Assembly: GCA_964595955.1 (NCBI GenBank)
Contig: CAZQSF010000003.1
Location: 22,388-86,387 of the forward strand
Reading direction: 5' to 3'
Source: JAJDFU01 sp964595955
Lineage (GTDB): Bacteria; Bacteroidota; Bacteroidia; Chitinophagales; Saprospiraceae
DNA length: 64,000 nucleotides
How positions within the stretch are numbered: position 1 is the stretch's first letter; every line of letters begins with the position of its first letter. The translations under genes were made by a program, and so were the position numbers. A model generated the notes under the pieces. That model searched no databases, had not been told where the DNA came from, and was given only the letters and a program-made list of their open reading frames with translations. Shown here in pieces: positions 16,331 through 25,332 of this stretch.

Positions 16331-18373
16331 ATGAAAAATGCGCTAGTTTTTCTGGGGGCTATGCTCTTTGGCCTCGTGATGTCCGGCCAGTCCGGCAGCA
16401 CCCTTTTTCACGAGGACAAGGTATCCGGCCGGGACGGCTCCACCTTCCTGAACCCCGACTGGGCCCCGTTTTACCACGGCGTGGCTTCCGGCGATCCGCT
16501 GGAGGATCGCGTGATCATCTGGACGCGGGTCACTCCCGGAGATATGAACAGCGAACCCGTGCCGGTAAGCTGGCGGGTCGCTACGGACGTCGACCTCCAA
16601 AATGTGGTTGCCAGCGGCGATACCACTACCAATGCCGATCGCGATTACACGGTAAAGGTGGACGTGACCGGACTGGAGCCGGGACGTACGTACTATTATG
16701 GCTTCACAGCACTGGATAAGAACTCCCTGACCGGCAAGACGAAAACTACGCCCACCGGCGACCAGGCCACCCACCTGAAGTTCGGCGTGGTATCCTGCAA
16801 CAATTTCGAGCACGGCTATTTCAACGCCTTCCAGCGCCTGGCCGAACGCACAGATCTGGACGCCGTCATTCACCTGGGCGACTACATCTACGAACAACAG
16901 GCCCGACAGTACGGCGACAGCGAACTCTGGGACGAGGAGCGGGTCATCGAGCCGGAGGAAGAAGTACTCACTCTGGAGCAGTATCGCACCCGCTACAGCA
17001 CGTACCGTCTGGATACCATGATGGCGCGCGTGCATCAGCAGCACCCCTTTATCACCGTATGGGACGATCACGAAAGCGCCAACGATGCCTGGAAGGGCGG
17101 CGCGCAAGCTCATAACCCGGATACGGAAGGCCCCTGGGAGGACCGCCTGGCCGTGGCCAAGCAGGTGTATTTCGAATGGCTGCCCATACGCGACTACAGC
17201 GGACAGGATGTGTTTCGAAAGATCTTCTACGGCGATCTCGTAGACCTCATCATGCTGGATACCCGCATCACGGGCCGCGAACAGCAGATCAACGATATCA
17301 ACAACCCGGATCTTCAAAGCCCGGATCGCACGATCCTGGGCAGCAGCCAAAAACAGTGGCTGAAAGATCAACTCACGGCAAGCACGGCCAAGTGGAAGAT
17401 CCTGGGCCAGCAGGTCATCTTTGTGCCTTTCGAGTTTGGCTGGGCCGCCGCCTTCGACCCCTCTGGTAACTCCACTTACGACCTCCTGGAAAGTACTTTC
17501 CTGGATATCTGGGACGGCTACCCGGCCGAACGTCAGGAAATCGTGGATTTTATCACCGAGAACGACATCGACAATGTGGTGATCCTCACCGGCGATTTTC
17601 ACACGACCTTCGCCTTTGACGTGACCACTACGCCCAACGAGTCGACCGTAACAGGTCCCACAACGGTTACCTACGACCCCAGCCCCAACTACGATCCGGA
17701 TACCGGCGGCGGATCAGTGGCCGTGGAGTTCGCCACCCCTTCCGTGTCTTCGGCCAATTTTGACGAGAACCTGGGCGATGAAGCCCTGGCCTCCCTGGTG
17801 GAATCGCTCATCAATCAGAACATTCCCGGGGTAGGCAACCCCAACCCGCACATGAAGTATACCCAGCTCACCGATCACGGCTACTACATCCTGGACGTGA
17901 AAGCGGACAGCGTGCAGGCCAATTTTTACTTCTCGCCCATAGGTGAAGTGGCTGGCTCCGATACGGAAACCTTCGGCGAGGCCTGGTATGCCCGGGACGG
18001 ACAAAGCTACCTGCGCCCGGCTGCTGGCGAATCGGCACCGAAAGAGGTGCAGGATACCCCAGCCCCCAACGATCCGCCCATGATTACCAGCACACAGAAG
18101 ATCGCCCCGGCCTCCGGCGCCGTCCTGGCCGTATATCCCAACCCCTTTGCGGAAGTCAGCACGCTGCACTATTCGGTCGCCGAAAAAGCGGATGTGCGCA
18201 TTGAGCTGTTCAATTCCCAGGGCCAGCGGGTGCGCCAGCTGGTGGAGGAAACCCTGCCGGCCGGAGTGTACACGCTGGAGATGCAAGCCGGCGACTTGCC
18301 GGCCGGCACCTACATCTACCGGATTGCCATCGGCAAGTCCGTTCAGGAAGCTCAGGTGGTACTGAAGCGGTAG
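16331..18373 (+). CDS. phoD: PhoD-family alkaline phosphatase/phosphodiesterase, type IX secreted
   Basis: 680 residues. After a signal peptide the PhoD N-terminal domain reads GVASGDPLEDRVIIWTRVTP near residues 54-73. The metal-site motifs of the catalytic domain follow: CNNFEHGYFNAF, HLGDYIYE, VWDDHESANDAW, and LTGDFHTTFAF. The last 80 residues form a type A type IX tail, with VYPNPF, then GQRVRQLV, PAGTYIYRIAIG and a final basic residue. The enzyme is therefore probably exported to the surface or medium, where it releases phosphate from esters or diesters. The tail also explains why it is longer than usual PhoD. Confidence 0.93.
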   Translation: MKNALVFLGAMLFGLVMSGQSGSTLFHEDKVSGRDGSTFLNPDWAPFYHGVASGDPLEDRVIIWTRVTPGDMNSEPVPVSWRVATDVDLQNVVASGDTTTNADRDYTVKVDVTGLEPGRTYYYGFTALDKNSLTGKTKTTPTGDQATHLKFGVVSCNNFEHGYFNAFQRLAERTDLDAVIHLGDYIYEQQARQYGDSELWDEERVIEPEEEVLTLEQYRTRYSTYRLDTMMARVHQQHPFITVWDDHESANDAWKGGAQAHNPDTEGPWEDRLAVAKQVYFEWLPIRDYSGQDVFRKIFYGDLVDLIMLDTRITGREQQINDINNPDLQSPDRTILGSSQKQWLKDQLTASTAKWKILGQQVIFVPFEFGWAAAFDPSGNSTYDLLESTFLDIWDGYPAERQEIVDFITENDIDNVVILTGDFHTTFAFDVTTTPNESTVTGPTTVTYDPSPNYDPDTGGGSVAVEFATPSVSSANFDENLGDEALASLVESLINQNIPGVGNPNPHMKYTQLTDHGYYILDVKADSVQANFYFSPIGEVAGSDTETFGEAWYARDGQSYLRPAAGESAPKEVQDTPAPNDPPMITSTQKIAPASGAVLAVYPNPFAEVSTLHYSVAEKADVRIELFNSQGQRVRQLVEETLPAGVYTLEMQAGDLPAGTYIYRIAIGKSVQEAQVVLKR

Positions 18374-18409
18374 GTCGCTTCGCCAGGCAGACAGATGAAA
18401 AGTAAGGGA

Positions 18410-19549
18410 TCAGGCAGGGTCGGAAGCTTCCGATTCTGCCTTTTCCTGTTCAAGGCGACGACGGCGGCGTTCGTTGAGCACGTTGCGAAGCCAGTTGGGA
18501 ATGATGATGACACCGGCCAGGAGGTAGGAATAGTAGCTCAGCAGGCGCCAAATGGTGGAAATGGTGGTAGACACCGTGGAGTTGCTGACGTAGTCGGTGA
18601 GAAAGCCGTTAAAAAGGACTTCTACGAAGCCCGCTCCGCCGGGGGTGGGGCTGAAGGCGATGATCACAAACATCGTTTCCAGGCGGGCAAACAGCTTGAA
18701 TTGCTCCCAAAAGGCCAGCGGAATACCTTCCACAAAGGCGATGATCAGGCAATTGAGCAAAAGAAAGCGACAGCTCCAGGCCGAAGCGGTAGACAAAAAA
18801 GCACCCAGGTGAAACGACCATCGCTGCCGCTTGAGCTCACTGGAGGCCAGGATCATATCATTGCCCAGCTCAACGGCTTTTCGCCGCCACTTTTTCAGAA
18901 AGGGGATGCTGGTGAACCCCACCAGGACGCGCTTCATCTGCTGCGGGCTCAGGAAAAGGCCGTAGTAGAAAATCAGGCAGTACGTGGTCATCAGGATGTA
19001 GGCAAAGAGGAAGTAGCTGCCCCAGACGCCCAGGTCGGAAAACTGGCGAAGGTTGGGGCGGATCATGTTGGGCCCGAACAACAGAAAGAGCACCGGCAGG
19101 GAGGTAATGAAGAACAGGCTGTCGAGCACGACCGTGTAAAGAACGATGGTGGCGGTCTTCGCCGTACTCAGCTTTTCCTGGGCCAGCACAAAAAAAGCCA
19201 CGGCCGAACCCCCGACACTGGTGGGCGACACCGCCGAACTGAACTCCCAGATAAAAATGAGCTCGATGCACTTCTTCCAACTGAATTCCCCCTCGGAGAG
19301 GATGCGAAGCCGGGTAGCGTAGGAAACGTGGCGAATCGCGATCAGCAGCACACAGGCCAGGATCCAGAACAACGTATGGCTCGTCCAGTTGATCTTCTGG
19401 AATTCCTGGGGGTCGAACTGGCGCCAGAACAAATACCCCACGCCGGCCAGCCCCAGCAGGACCGGCAGGATAATCCGGCTCATCCGTATGGATCGCAGCG
19501 CTTCCTGCTGCTCCTCTGTAAAGGTGGTATCCAGCGTTTCTTCGTCCAA
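18410..19549 (-). CDS. Flippase-like membrane protein (UPF0104, lysyl-PG synthase TM domain)
   Basis: 379 residues, about 7-8 membrane segments from residue 29 onward. The family core is FSSAVSPTSVGGSAVAFFVLA and the C-terminal FSPTPGGAGFVEVLFNGFL. Only the integral membrane domain of MprF-type proteins is present; the lysyl-transferase domain is absent. Such proteins are candidate lipid or lipid-linked intermediate translocators. The substrate is not known. It converges on phoD with a 36-base gap. Confidence 0.88.
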   Translation of the reverse strand: MDEETLDTTFTEEQQEALRSIRMSRIILPVLLGLAGVGYLFWRQFDPQEFQKINWTSHTLFWILACVLLIAIRHVSYATRLRILSEGEFSWKKCIELIFIWEFSSAVSPTSVGGSAVAFFVLAQEKLSTAKTATIVLYTVVLDSLFFITSLPVLFLLFGPNMIRPNLRQFSDLGVWGSYFLFAYILMTTYCLIFYYGLFLSPQQMKRVLVGFTSIPFLKKWRRKAVELGNDMILASSELKRQRWSFHLGAFLSTASAWSCRFLLLNCLIIAFVEGIPLAFWEQFKLFARLETMFVIIAFSPTPGGAGFVEVLFNGFLTDYVSNSTVSTTISTIWRLLSYYSYLLAGVIIIPNWLRNVLNERRRRRLEQEKAESEASDPA

Positions 19550-19679
19550 AGGCCCGCGTTAAATCAGGGGCTAACCTACGCCTAAACTGCCAATTCCCAA
19601 ACCCCTGTGTTTCATTATCCAGAGCCGGGATTGCCAAATTTTGGATATTTTGACGGTGCACAAAATTGAACCGATTGAC

Positions 19680-19925
19680 ATGGAAAGTCTGTTTTTTCGT
19701 TTGCTGGTGGGGGGCTTGGCCGGTTGGCTGGGCGGCAAGGTCATCAGAGGCTCCGGCTACGGGGTCCTCGGCAATATCGTGATCGGCATCGTGGGGGGCG
19801 TGATCGGAGGCTACCTGTTCGACCTGTTAAGGATCCAAACTACTGGGGGCTTCATCGGCTCGCTCGTCACGGCTTTTGTCGGGGCGGTTCTTTTGCTGTG
19901 GCTGATCGGACAAAGTAAGAAATAG
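19680..19925 (+). CDS. GlsB/YeaQ/YmgE family small membrane protein
   Basis: 81 residues with three predicted membrane segments: LFFRLLVGGLAGWLGGKVI, a glycine-rich VLGNIVIGIVGGVIGGYLF, and FIGSLVTAFVGAVLLLWLIG. The glycine pattern and length are those of the transglycosylase-associated (YeaQ) stress family. The ATG at 19680 begins the conserved N-terminus. Only two bases separate it from the VWA gene, so the two are co-transcribed. Confidence 0.87.
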   Translation: MESLFFRLLVGGLAGWLGGKVIRGSGYGVLGNIVIGIVGGVIGGYLFDLLRIQTTGGFIGSLVTAFVGAVLLLWLIGQSKK

Positions 19926-19927
19926 GC

Positions 19928-21061
19928 ATGGAAGATAGGTTGCGGCGTTGGCGGCTCGTGCTGGGGCAGGCGGCAGATCCCGGCGGCGAGGTCGAACTGC
20001 AGGGCGTCGAACAAGGCATGGACGCGGCCCTGGAAGCCTTGTACGACAGCGACCGCAAAGGTGGGCTGGGGTCCTCCTACCCCCAGATCAACCGGTGGCT
20101 GGGCGACATCCGCACGTACTTCTCCACCGAAATCGTGCAACTGCTGCAGAAAGATGCCCTGGAACGCCTCGACCTGGAACGCATGTTGCTGGAACCCGAA
20201 TTGCTCGACCAACTCGAGCCCGATGTCGAACTGGTAGCTACCCTGCTCAGCCTCCAAAAGGTAATGCCCCAGCGCACGCGCGACACTGCCCGGCAGGTGG
20301 TGGGCCGGCTGGTCAAACAACTGGAAGAAAAGCTCCGAAACCCCTTGCGCGAGGCAGTGCGGGGCGCCTTGCGACGAGGAGTGCGCAACCTCCGCCCCAA
20401 GTTCAGGGAGATCGACTGGCACCGCACCATCCGAGCCAACCTGAAGCATTATCAACCCGAATACCAAAGTCTTATTCCGGAGCGCCTGATCGGCTATGCC
20501 CGTAAAGGGCAGGCCCTTCGCACCGTGATTCTGCTGGTAGACCAGAGTGGCTCCATGGCCGCCAGCTTGGTTTACGCCGGCATTTTAGGATCGGTATTGG
20601 CTTCGGTCTCCAGCCTTCGCATCCACCTCATCTTTTTCGATACCAGCATAGCTGATCTGAGCGACCGGCTGAACGATCCGGTAGAGCTGCTCTTTGGAGC
20701 TCAGCTGGGGGGCGGCACGGATATCTACAAGGCGCTGACATACGCCCAGAAACTGATCCGCCAACCCTCGGAAACCGTACTCGTACTCATTAGCGACCTC
20801 TATGAGGGAGGGCGGGAGGAAAGCCTGCTCCACAAGGCCCGGGAAATAAAGCAGCTCGGCCCCACCTTCGTCACCTTACTGGCGCTTTCGGACAAGGGAG
20901 CTCCGGCCTTCAACCAGCCGTTGGCCCAGCATTTTGCCGCTCTGGATATTCCCGCTTTTGCCTGCTCACCCAATCAATTCCCTGGCCTGATGGCCACGGC
21001 CATCCGAAAGGAGAGCATCCGCGGCTGGATGCAGCGCACAGAGGTGGCGCCCAGAAACTGA
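19928..21061 (+). CDS. VWA-domain protein, CoxE-like
   Basis: 377 residues. The first 190 residues are helical and begin RLRRWRLVLGQAAD. The von Willebrand A domain (about residues 195-345) has an intact metal-ion site: DQSGSMAAS, GGGTDIYKA and ISDLYEGG. Proteins with this N-terminus usually occur, as I recall, beside a MoxR-like AAA ATPase and SWIM-zinc-finger or DUF5682 genes. None is adjacent here; the only MoxR gene in the window is 9 kb away in a different cluster. Function unknown. Confidence 0.85.
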   Translation: MEDRLRRWRLVLGQAADPGGEVELQGVEQGMDAALEALYDSDRKGGLGSSYPQINRWLGDIRTYFSTEIVQLLQKDALERLDLERMLLEPELLDQLEPDVELVATLLSLQKVMPQRTRDTARQVVGRLVKQLEEKLRNPLREAVRGALRRGVRNLRPKFREIDWHRTIRANLKHYQPEYQSLIPERLIGYARKGQALRTVILLVDQSGSMAASLVYAGILGSVLASVSSLRIHLIFFDTSIADLSDRLNDPVELLFGAQLGGGTDIYKALTYAQKLIRQPSETVLVLISDLYEGGREESLLHKAREIKQLGPTFVTLLALSDKGAPAFNQPLAQHFAALDIPAFACSPNQFPGLMATAIRKESIRGWMQRTEVAPRN

Positions 21062-21075
21062 ATATAGGCGAATAC

Positions 21076-22548
21076 CTAGCGCGAGCTGTTCACGATCAGT
21101 TGGCGGTAGAACTGGATGGCTCGTTTGTAGTTGGCTGCGCTGATGTGCTCGTCGATGCCGTGAATGCTTTTGAGGTCCTGTCGGTCGATCTGCACGGGGA
21201 AAAACCGGTAAATATCCCGGCATACGCTCTGATAGTGGCGGCTGTCCGTCATCCCGATCATCAGGGCCGGCGCCACCACGGCCGCGGGAAAGACTTCTCG
21301 AATCGTCTTGTGGAGAATGTGGAAGCCGAAAGCATCTGTGGAAGAAGGAGGGGCCGGGTTCTGGGCCTGTTCGGGGTGAGGAATGCGAAGGTGTATGCGT
21401 TCATCGCGCAAGATTCGCCGAACCTCTTTCTGTACGCTCTCGGTCGTCTCACCGGGCAGGATGCGAAAATTGACCCGGGCCGTAGCTGTCGTGGGTAAAA
21501 CGTTGTCCTTTACTCCGCCCTGAATCATGGTGGGAGCCGTCGTGGTGCGGATCATGGCATTGGCTGCAGGATCGTTGCGAAACTGCATTTCGAGCAGGCC
21601 CTGGGTCAACCACTGATTGGCAAAGACCGCATTGAACGGGAATGCCATTTCGGGGCCCACAAAGCGAAACATATCCCCCACCGGTCCTTTGAAGTTGGCG
21701 GGTAAGGGATGGTCCTGAAGCCGCTCAATGCCCTTGGCCAGTACGCCCACTGCGGTCTCCCGGGGCGGCATGGAGGAATGGCCCCCCTCTTCCAGAACGG
21801 CCTCGAGCTCAAGGGTCACATATCCCTTTTCCGAGTTGCCGATCATAGCCAGCGGGGCCGCCAGGCCGGGCAGGGCATCTTCGAGAACCACCTGCCCCTC
21901 GTCCAGGACATAAGCCAGCTGAATGCCGTCTTCAGCCAGCTTTTCGGCTATGGCTTTAGCGCCGCGCAGCCCACTCACTTCTTCGTCGTGGCCAAAGGCC
22001 AGGTAAACGGTTCGCTCCGGGTTGAATCCCTCCCGAAGCAACATTTCTACGGCTTCCAGAATTCCGAGGCAAGCCCCTTTGTCGTCCAGGGTGCCGCACC
22101 CCCAGATCTGGCCGTCCACCACCTGGCCGCTGAAGGGAGGCTGTGTCCAGCGCGCGCGCGTCGCCTCTTCTACCGGCACTACATCCAAATGGCCCATCAG
22201 CAGAATCGGTTCCAGGCCGGCTTTGCGTCCCGACCACCGGTAGAGGTGACTGAAGCGATTGACGCGGCGGTGGTCCAGAAGCGAGTCCGCGAGGGGAAAG
22301 GCCTGCACCAGGAAGGAATCCAGCGCGAGGAAGGCTGCGGTATCCACGCCTTCGGCCGTAGAGATGGTGGGGAACTGGACGGCCCGGGCCAGCCGGTCTA
22401 CGGCGGCATCGGGAACGGGCGGGAGGCTGGCCGGTTCCACTTCGATCTGGCGGGATGCAAAGGAAACGGTCCGAATGGCCACAATGCCCAGCACTATGAC
22501 CAGGGCAAACAGCGACAACCGGATCAACCATCGAAAAAATGGGCTCAT
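21076..22548 (-). CDS. M20 family metallopeptidase, membrane-anchored, PM20D1/CPS1-like
   Basis: 490 residues. One N-terminal membrane segment (residues about 8-28) is followed by an M20 catalytic domain. The zinc ligands are visible: H in MGHLDVVPVE, D in GTLDDKGAC, the glutamate pair in HDEEVSG, D in VLDEGQV, and the C-terminal H in TDSRHY. The dimerisation domain lies between. This long, anchored group splits or joins N-acyl amino acids or short peptides. It faces the VWA gene tail to tail with a 14-base gap. Confidence 0.9.
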   Translation of the reverse strand: MSPFFRWLIRLSLFALVIVLGIVAIRTVSFASRQIEVEPASLPPVPDAAVDRLARAVQFPTISTAEGVDTAAFLALDSFLVQAFPLADSLLDHRRVNRFSHLYRWSGRKAGLEPILLMGHLDVVPVEEATRARWTQPPFSGQVVDGQIWGCGTLDDKGACLGILEAVEMLLREGFNPERTVYLAFGHDEEVSGLRGAKAIAEKLAEDGIQLAYVLDEGQVVLEDALPGLAAPLAMIGNSEKGYVTLELEAVLEEGGHSSMPPRETAVGVLAKGIERLQDHPLPANFKGPVGDMFRFVGPEMAFPFNAVFANQWLTQGLLEMQFRNDPAANAMIRTTTAPTMIQGGVKDNVLPTTATARVNFRILPGETTESVQKEVRRILRDERIHLRIPHPEQAQNPAPPSSTDAFGFHILHKTIREVFPAAVVAPALMIGMTDSRHYQSVCRDIYRFFPVQIDRQDLKSIHGIDEHISAANYKRAIQFYRQLIVNSSR

Positions 22549-22568
22549 AAGCGGATATTGCTACAGGA

Positions 22569-22576
22569 TAAAGATA
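22569..22576 (-). promoter_or_regulatory. Possible -7 box for the M20 peptidase gene
   Basis: The - strand reads TATCTTTA, one mismatch from TAnnTTTG, 20 bases before the start codon. Confidence 0.3.
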
Positions 22577-22628
22577 CGAAACTGCGACGGCGCCAATGCG
22601 GCCCTGGCCGAGCCCGGGGGAAGGACCG

Positions 22629-23525
22629 TTATCCGTGGCCGCCGGCGTGCTGAGGATGGCCTTCTTCGCGCAGCAAATTGAGCAAATACTTGCCGTAGCC
22701 GCTCTTGATGTAGCGATGCCCCAGTTTCTCCAGTTGGGCTGCATCTATGAAGCCCATTTCATATGCAACCTCCTCTATGCATCCGATCTTCAGCCCCTGT
22801 CGCTTTTCGATCACTTGAATGAACTGGCCCGCCTGCATGAGGGAGTCGTGGGTGCCGGTGTCCAGCCAGGCTACCCCACGCCCGAGCACGCCGACCTTGA
22901 GCCGCCCGGCTGCCAGATAGTGCTTGTTGACATCTGTGATCTCGTACTCTCCGCGCGCACTGGGCTCCAGGTTTTTGGCGATGTCCACGACTTCGTTGTC
23001 GTAAAAGTACAGGCCCGGCACCGCATAGCGCGACTTGGGCTTGGCGGGCTTTTCTTCGATCGACAGGGCATGGAAGTCCCGGTCAAACTCGACCACGCCG
23101 TAGCGCTCCGGATCGGCTACCTGGTAGGCAAAAACTACGCCGCCGTCGGGATCTACGCTTTCCTGCAAGAGCTCTTTCAGTCCGGCCCCGTAAAACACGT
23201 TGTCGCCCAGGATGAGGGCTGCCGAATCGGTTCCTATGAAGGATTCGCCCAGTACAAAGGCCTGGGCCAGACCATTGGGTTCGTACTGGGGCACGTACGA
23301 AAACGAACACCCCAGGTCTTCCCCGTCGCCCAGCAGGTGCTCAAACTTCGGCAGATCCTGCGGGGTGGATATGATGAGCACTTCGCGTATGCCCGCACTC
23401 ATGAGGGTGGAGAGCGGGTAGTAGATCATGGGTTTGTCGTACACCGGCATGAGCTGTTTGCTCACGGCCAGGGTAAGCGGATACAGTCGCGTGCCCAGCC
23501 CGCCGGCCAAAATGATTCCTTTCAT
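22629..23525 (-). CDS. rmlA: Glucose-1-phosphate thymidylyltransferase
   Basis: 298 residues. Couples glucose 1-phosphate and dTTP to dTDP-glucose, the first step toward dTDP-rhamnose. The nucleotide loop GIILAGGLGTRLYPLT is at residues 3-18, with VYDKPMIYYPLSTLM and ILGDNVFYG further on. Length and motifs match RmlA. The ATG at 23525 places the canonical MKGIILAGG N-terminus; the open frame extends 30 residues upstream without homology. rmlB, rmlC and rmlD are not in the window. Confidence 0.94.
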   Translation of the reverse strand: MKGIILAGGLGTRLYPLTLAVSKQLMPVYDKPMIYYPLSTLMSAGIREVLIISTPQDLPKFEHLLGDGEDLGCSFSYVPQYEPNGLAQAFVLGESFIGTDSAALILGDNVFYGAGLKELLQESVDPDGGVVFAYQVADPERYGVVEFDRDFHALSIEEKPAKPKSRYAVPGLYFYDNEVVDIAKNLEPSARGEYEITDVNKHYLAAGRLKVGVLGRGVAWLDTGTHDSLMQAGQFIQVIEKRQGLKIGCIEEVAYEMGFIDAAQLEKLGHRYIKSGYGKYLLNLLREEGHPQHAGGHG

Positions 23526-23547
23526 GTATTTCGCATTGGGTGTGCGG

Positions 23548-23916
23548 CTAATCCGTTTCTTCCGAAGCGGCGCGCGGCAAGAAAACGAACTCGGCCGCCT
23601 TTCCGTCCAGAACAAAGAGGCAAAAATAGGTCTTTGGGTCCTTAAAGACCTGTTGGAAAGACTGCACCTTCTCGGCCCCGATCACCTTTTTGGTAACCAG
23701 TTCTTCCAGGGTGGTCAGGTTGACCGACCAGGGAGCCTGGTTGGAACCCACGTCTAATAAGGCGATACCCAGAGCCAGCTGGGCCCGGTGAAGTACCAAG
23801 ATCGGGTAGGAGGAAACGCCTTCGTTCAGCGTGGTATCCACGGCTTGGGCCAGTAGCTTTTCATAGGGTTTCAGGTCGGCCTCCAGTTGAAAGTAACGCG
23901 CTTCGTTTCGTTCCAT
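23548..23916 (-). CDS. Conserved small protein of unknown function
   Basis: 122 residues, soluble, mildly acidic. The sequence opens MERNEARYFQLEADLKPYEK and contains VSSYPILVLH and FKDPKTYFCLFVLDG, the pattern of a small alpha/beta protein. I do not recognise a named family but it looks conserved in composition and codon use. It lies 3 bases after rlmD and 22 bases before rmlA, so these three reverse-strand genes probably form one transcript. Confidence 0.7.
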   Translation of the reverse strand: MERNEARYFQLEADLKPYEKLLAQAVDTTLNEGVSSYPILVLHRAQLALGIALLDVGSNQAPWSVNLTTLEELVTKKVIGAEKVQSFQQVFKDPKTYFCLFVLDGKAAEFVFLPRAASEETD

Positions 23917-23919
23917 AGT

Positions 23920-25326
23920 TCATATTCGTTCTAGAGCGGCCACATTCTCTACGTGATGGGTATGCGGAAACATATCCACCGGCTGCATGTGGGTGACGCG
24001 GTAGTGTTCGGCCAGGAGGCGAATATCGCGTGCCTGGGTGGCTGGGTTGCAGCTGACATACACCAGGCGGGGAGGAGCCAGCTCCAGCAAAAGCTGTATC
24101 ACATCCGGATGCATGCCGGCCCGGGGCGGATCGGTGATCAGGACGTCGGGCTGGCCGTGCTCGCGGGCAAACTCCGCCGAAAGAATATCTTTTACATCGC
24201 CCGCGTAGAAAACGGCATTCCGGATCCCGTTGCAGTCGGCATTGATGCGGGCATCCTCGATGGCGGCTTCGATCTCCTCTATGCCAACGACCCGGCCACA
24301 ACGGTCAGCCGCGTAAAGAGCGATGCTGCCGATCCCGGTGTAGAGGTCGTACACGATCTCGTCGCCTTGAAGGTCGGCAAAGTCCAGAGCGATATCGTAC
24401 AGCTTTTTCGCCTGGCGGGTATTGGTTTGAAAGAAGGATTTGGGACCGATCCGGAATCGAACCTCGCCCAGGGCCTCTTTTACATAGCCGGGGCCGTCCC
24501 AAATGTGCATGTCCAGGTCGGCCATGCTGTCGTTCCATTTCGTGTTGATGCAATAGGCGATGGTCGTAAGGTCGGGGAATCGATCGCGGATGGCCTGCAG
24601 GAAATGGTCGCGCCGATCCTCGTCTTCCGTGCTGAAACAGAGGAGTGCCATGCTCTGGTCGAGTGTTGTTGTGCGAAGCATGAGCTGCCGCAAAAAACCC
24701 ACTCGCGCCCTTGGATCGTAAAAGGTCAGCCCCTGGTCCAGGGCGATCTCCCGAATGCCGTTGCGCAAGGCGTTGGATGGGCCGTGTTGAAGGTAACAAT
24801 GGTCGATGTTCACTACCTTGTCGAATGCGCCGGGCGGGTGAAAGCCAAGCACGGGGACTTCGTTGGACACCTCCGTATGCAGTTCGTCCCGGTCAAGCCA
24901 GCGCTTATTCGAAAAGGTAAACTCCAGCTTGTTGCGATAATATTGTTGGGGTTCCGAACCTAAAATAGGGCGAAATTCACCCACCTCTACCTGGGCGATG
25001 CGCTGCATGGCATCTTCCACCTGCTGCTGCTTGTGGCGCAACTGAGCCGGATAACTGAGGTGCTGCCACTTGCAACCGCCACATAGGCCGAAATGGCTGC
25101 AGAACGGCTGAACGCGGTCGGTCGACCGCCGGTGAAAATGCTGGGCTTTTCCAAGGAAATATCCCTTGCGCTTTCGATAGACCAGCACATCGGCCACATC
25201 GCCGGGCACGGCTCCTTCCACAAAGAGCACTCGCCCTTCGGCATCGCGCCCCACACTGCGACCTTTGTCGGCAATACCGGTGAGAAGAACTTCCGGAATG
25301 AGCTTTGGTTTTCGTTTGCGGCCCAT
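23920..25326 (-). CDS. rlmD: 23S rRNA (uracil-C5-)-methyltransferase, RlmD/RumA type
   Basis: 468 residues. An N-terminal TRAM RNA-binding domain (about residues 8-65, GRDAEGRVLFVEGAVPGD) precedes an iron-sulfur cysteine set CSHFGLCGGC near residue 75. The methyltransferase domain has DLYTGIGSIALYA for SAM, DPPRAGMHPD, and the catalytic cysteine in YVSCNPATQARD. Iron-sulfur cysteines separate RlmD/RumA from TrmA. Bacteroidota often carry one such enzyme, so U1939 versus U747 specificity is not certain. Confidence 0.92.
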   Translation of the reverse strand: MGRKRKPKLIPEVLLTGIADKGRSVGRDAEGRVLFVEGAVPGDVADVLVYRKRKGYFLGKAQHFHRRSTDRVQPFCSHFGLCGGCKWQHLSYPAQLRHKQQQVEDAMQRIAQVEVGEFRPILGSEPQQYYRNKLEFTFSNKRWLDRDELHTEVSNEVPVLGFHPPGAFDKVVNIDHCYLQHGPSNALRNGIREIALDQGLTFYDPRARVGFLRQLMLRTTTLDQSMALLCFSTEDEDRRDHFLQAIRDRFPDLTTIAYCINTKWNDSMADLDMHIWDGPGYVKEALGEVRFRIGPKSFFQTNTRQAKKLYDIALDFADLQGDEIVYDLYTGIGSIALYAADRCGRVVGIEEIEAAIEDARINADCNGIRNAVFYAGDVKDILSAEFAREHGQPDVLITDPPRAGMHPDVIQLLLELAPPRLVYVSCNPATQARDIRLLAEHYRVTHMQPVDMFPHTHHVENVAALERI

Positions 25327-25332
25327 AGTAGA

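Noticed and set aside
18395..19585. 396-codon + strand open frame
   Set aside because: Antisense to the flippase-like gene; low-complexity charged sequence with no hydrophobic or catalytic pattern.
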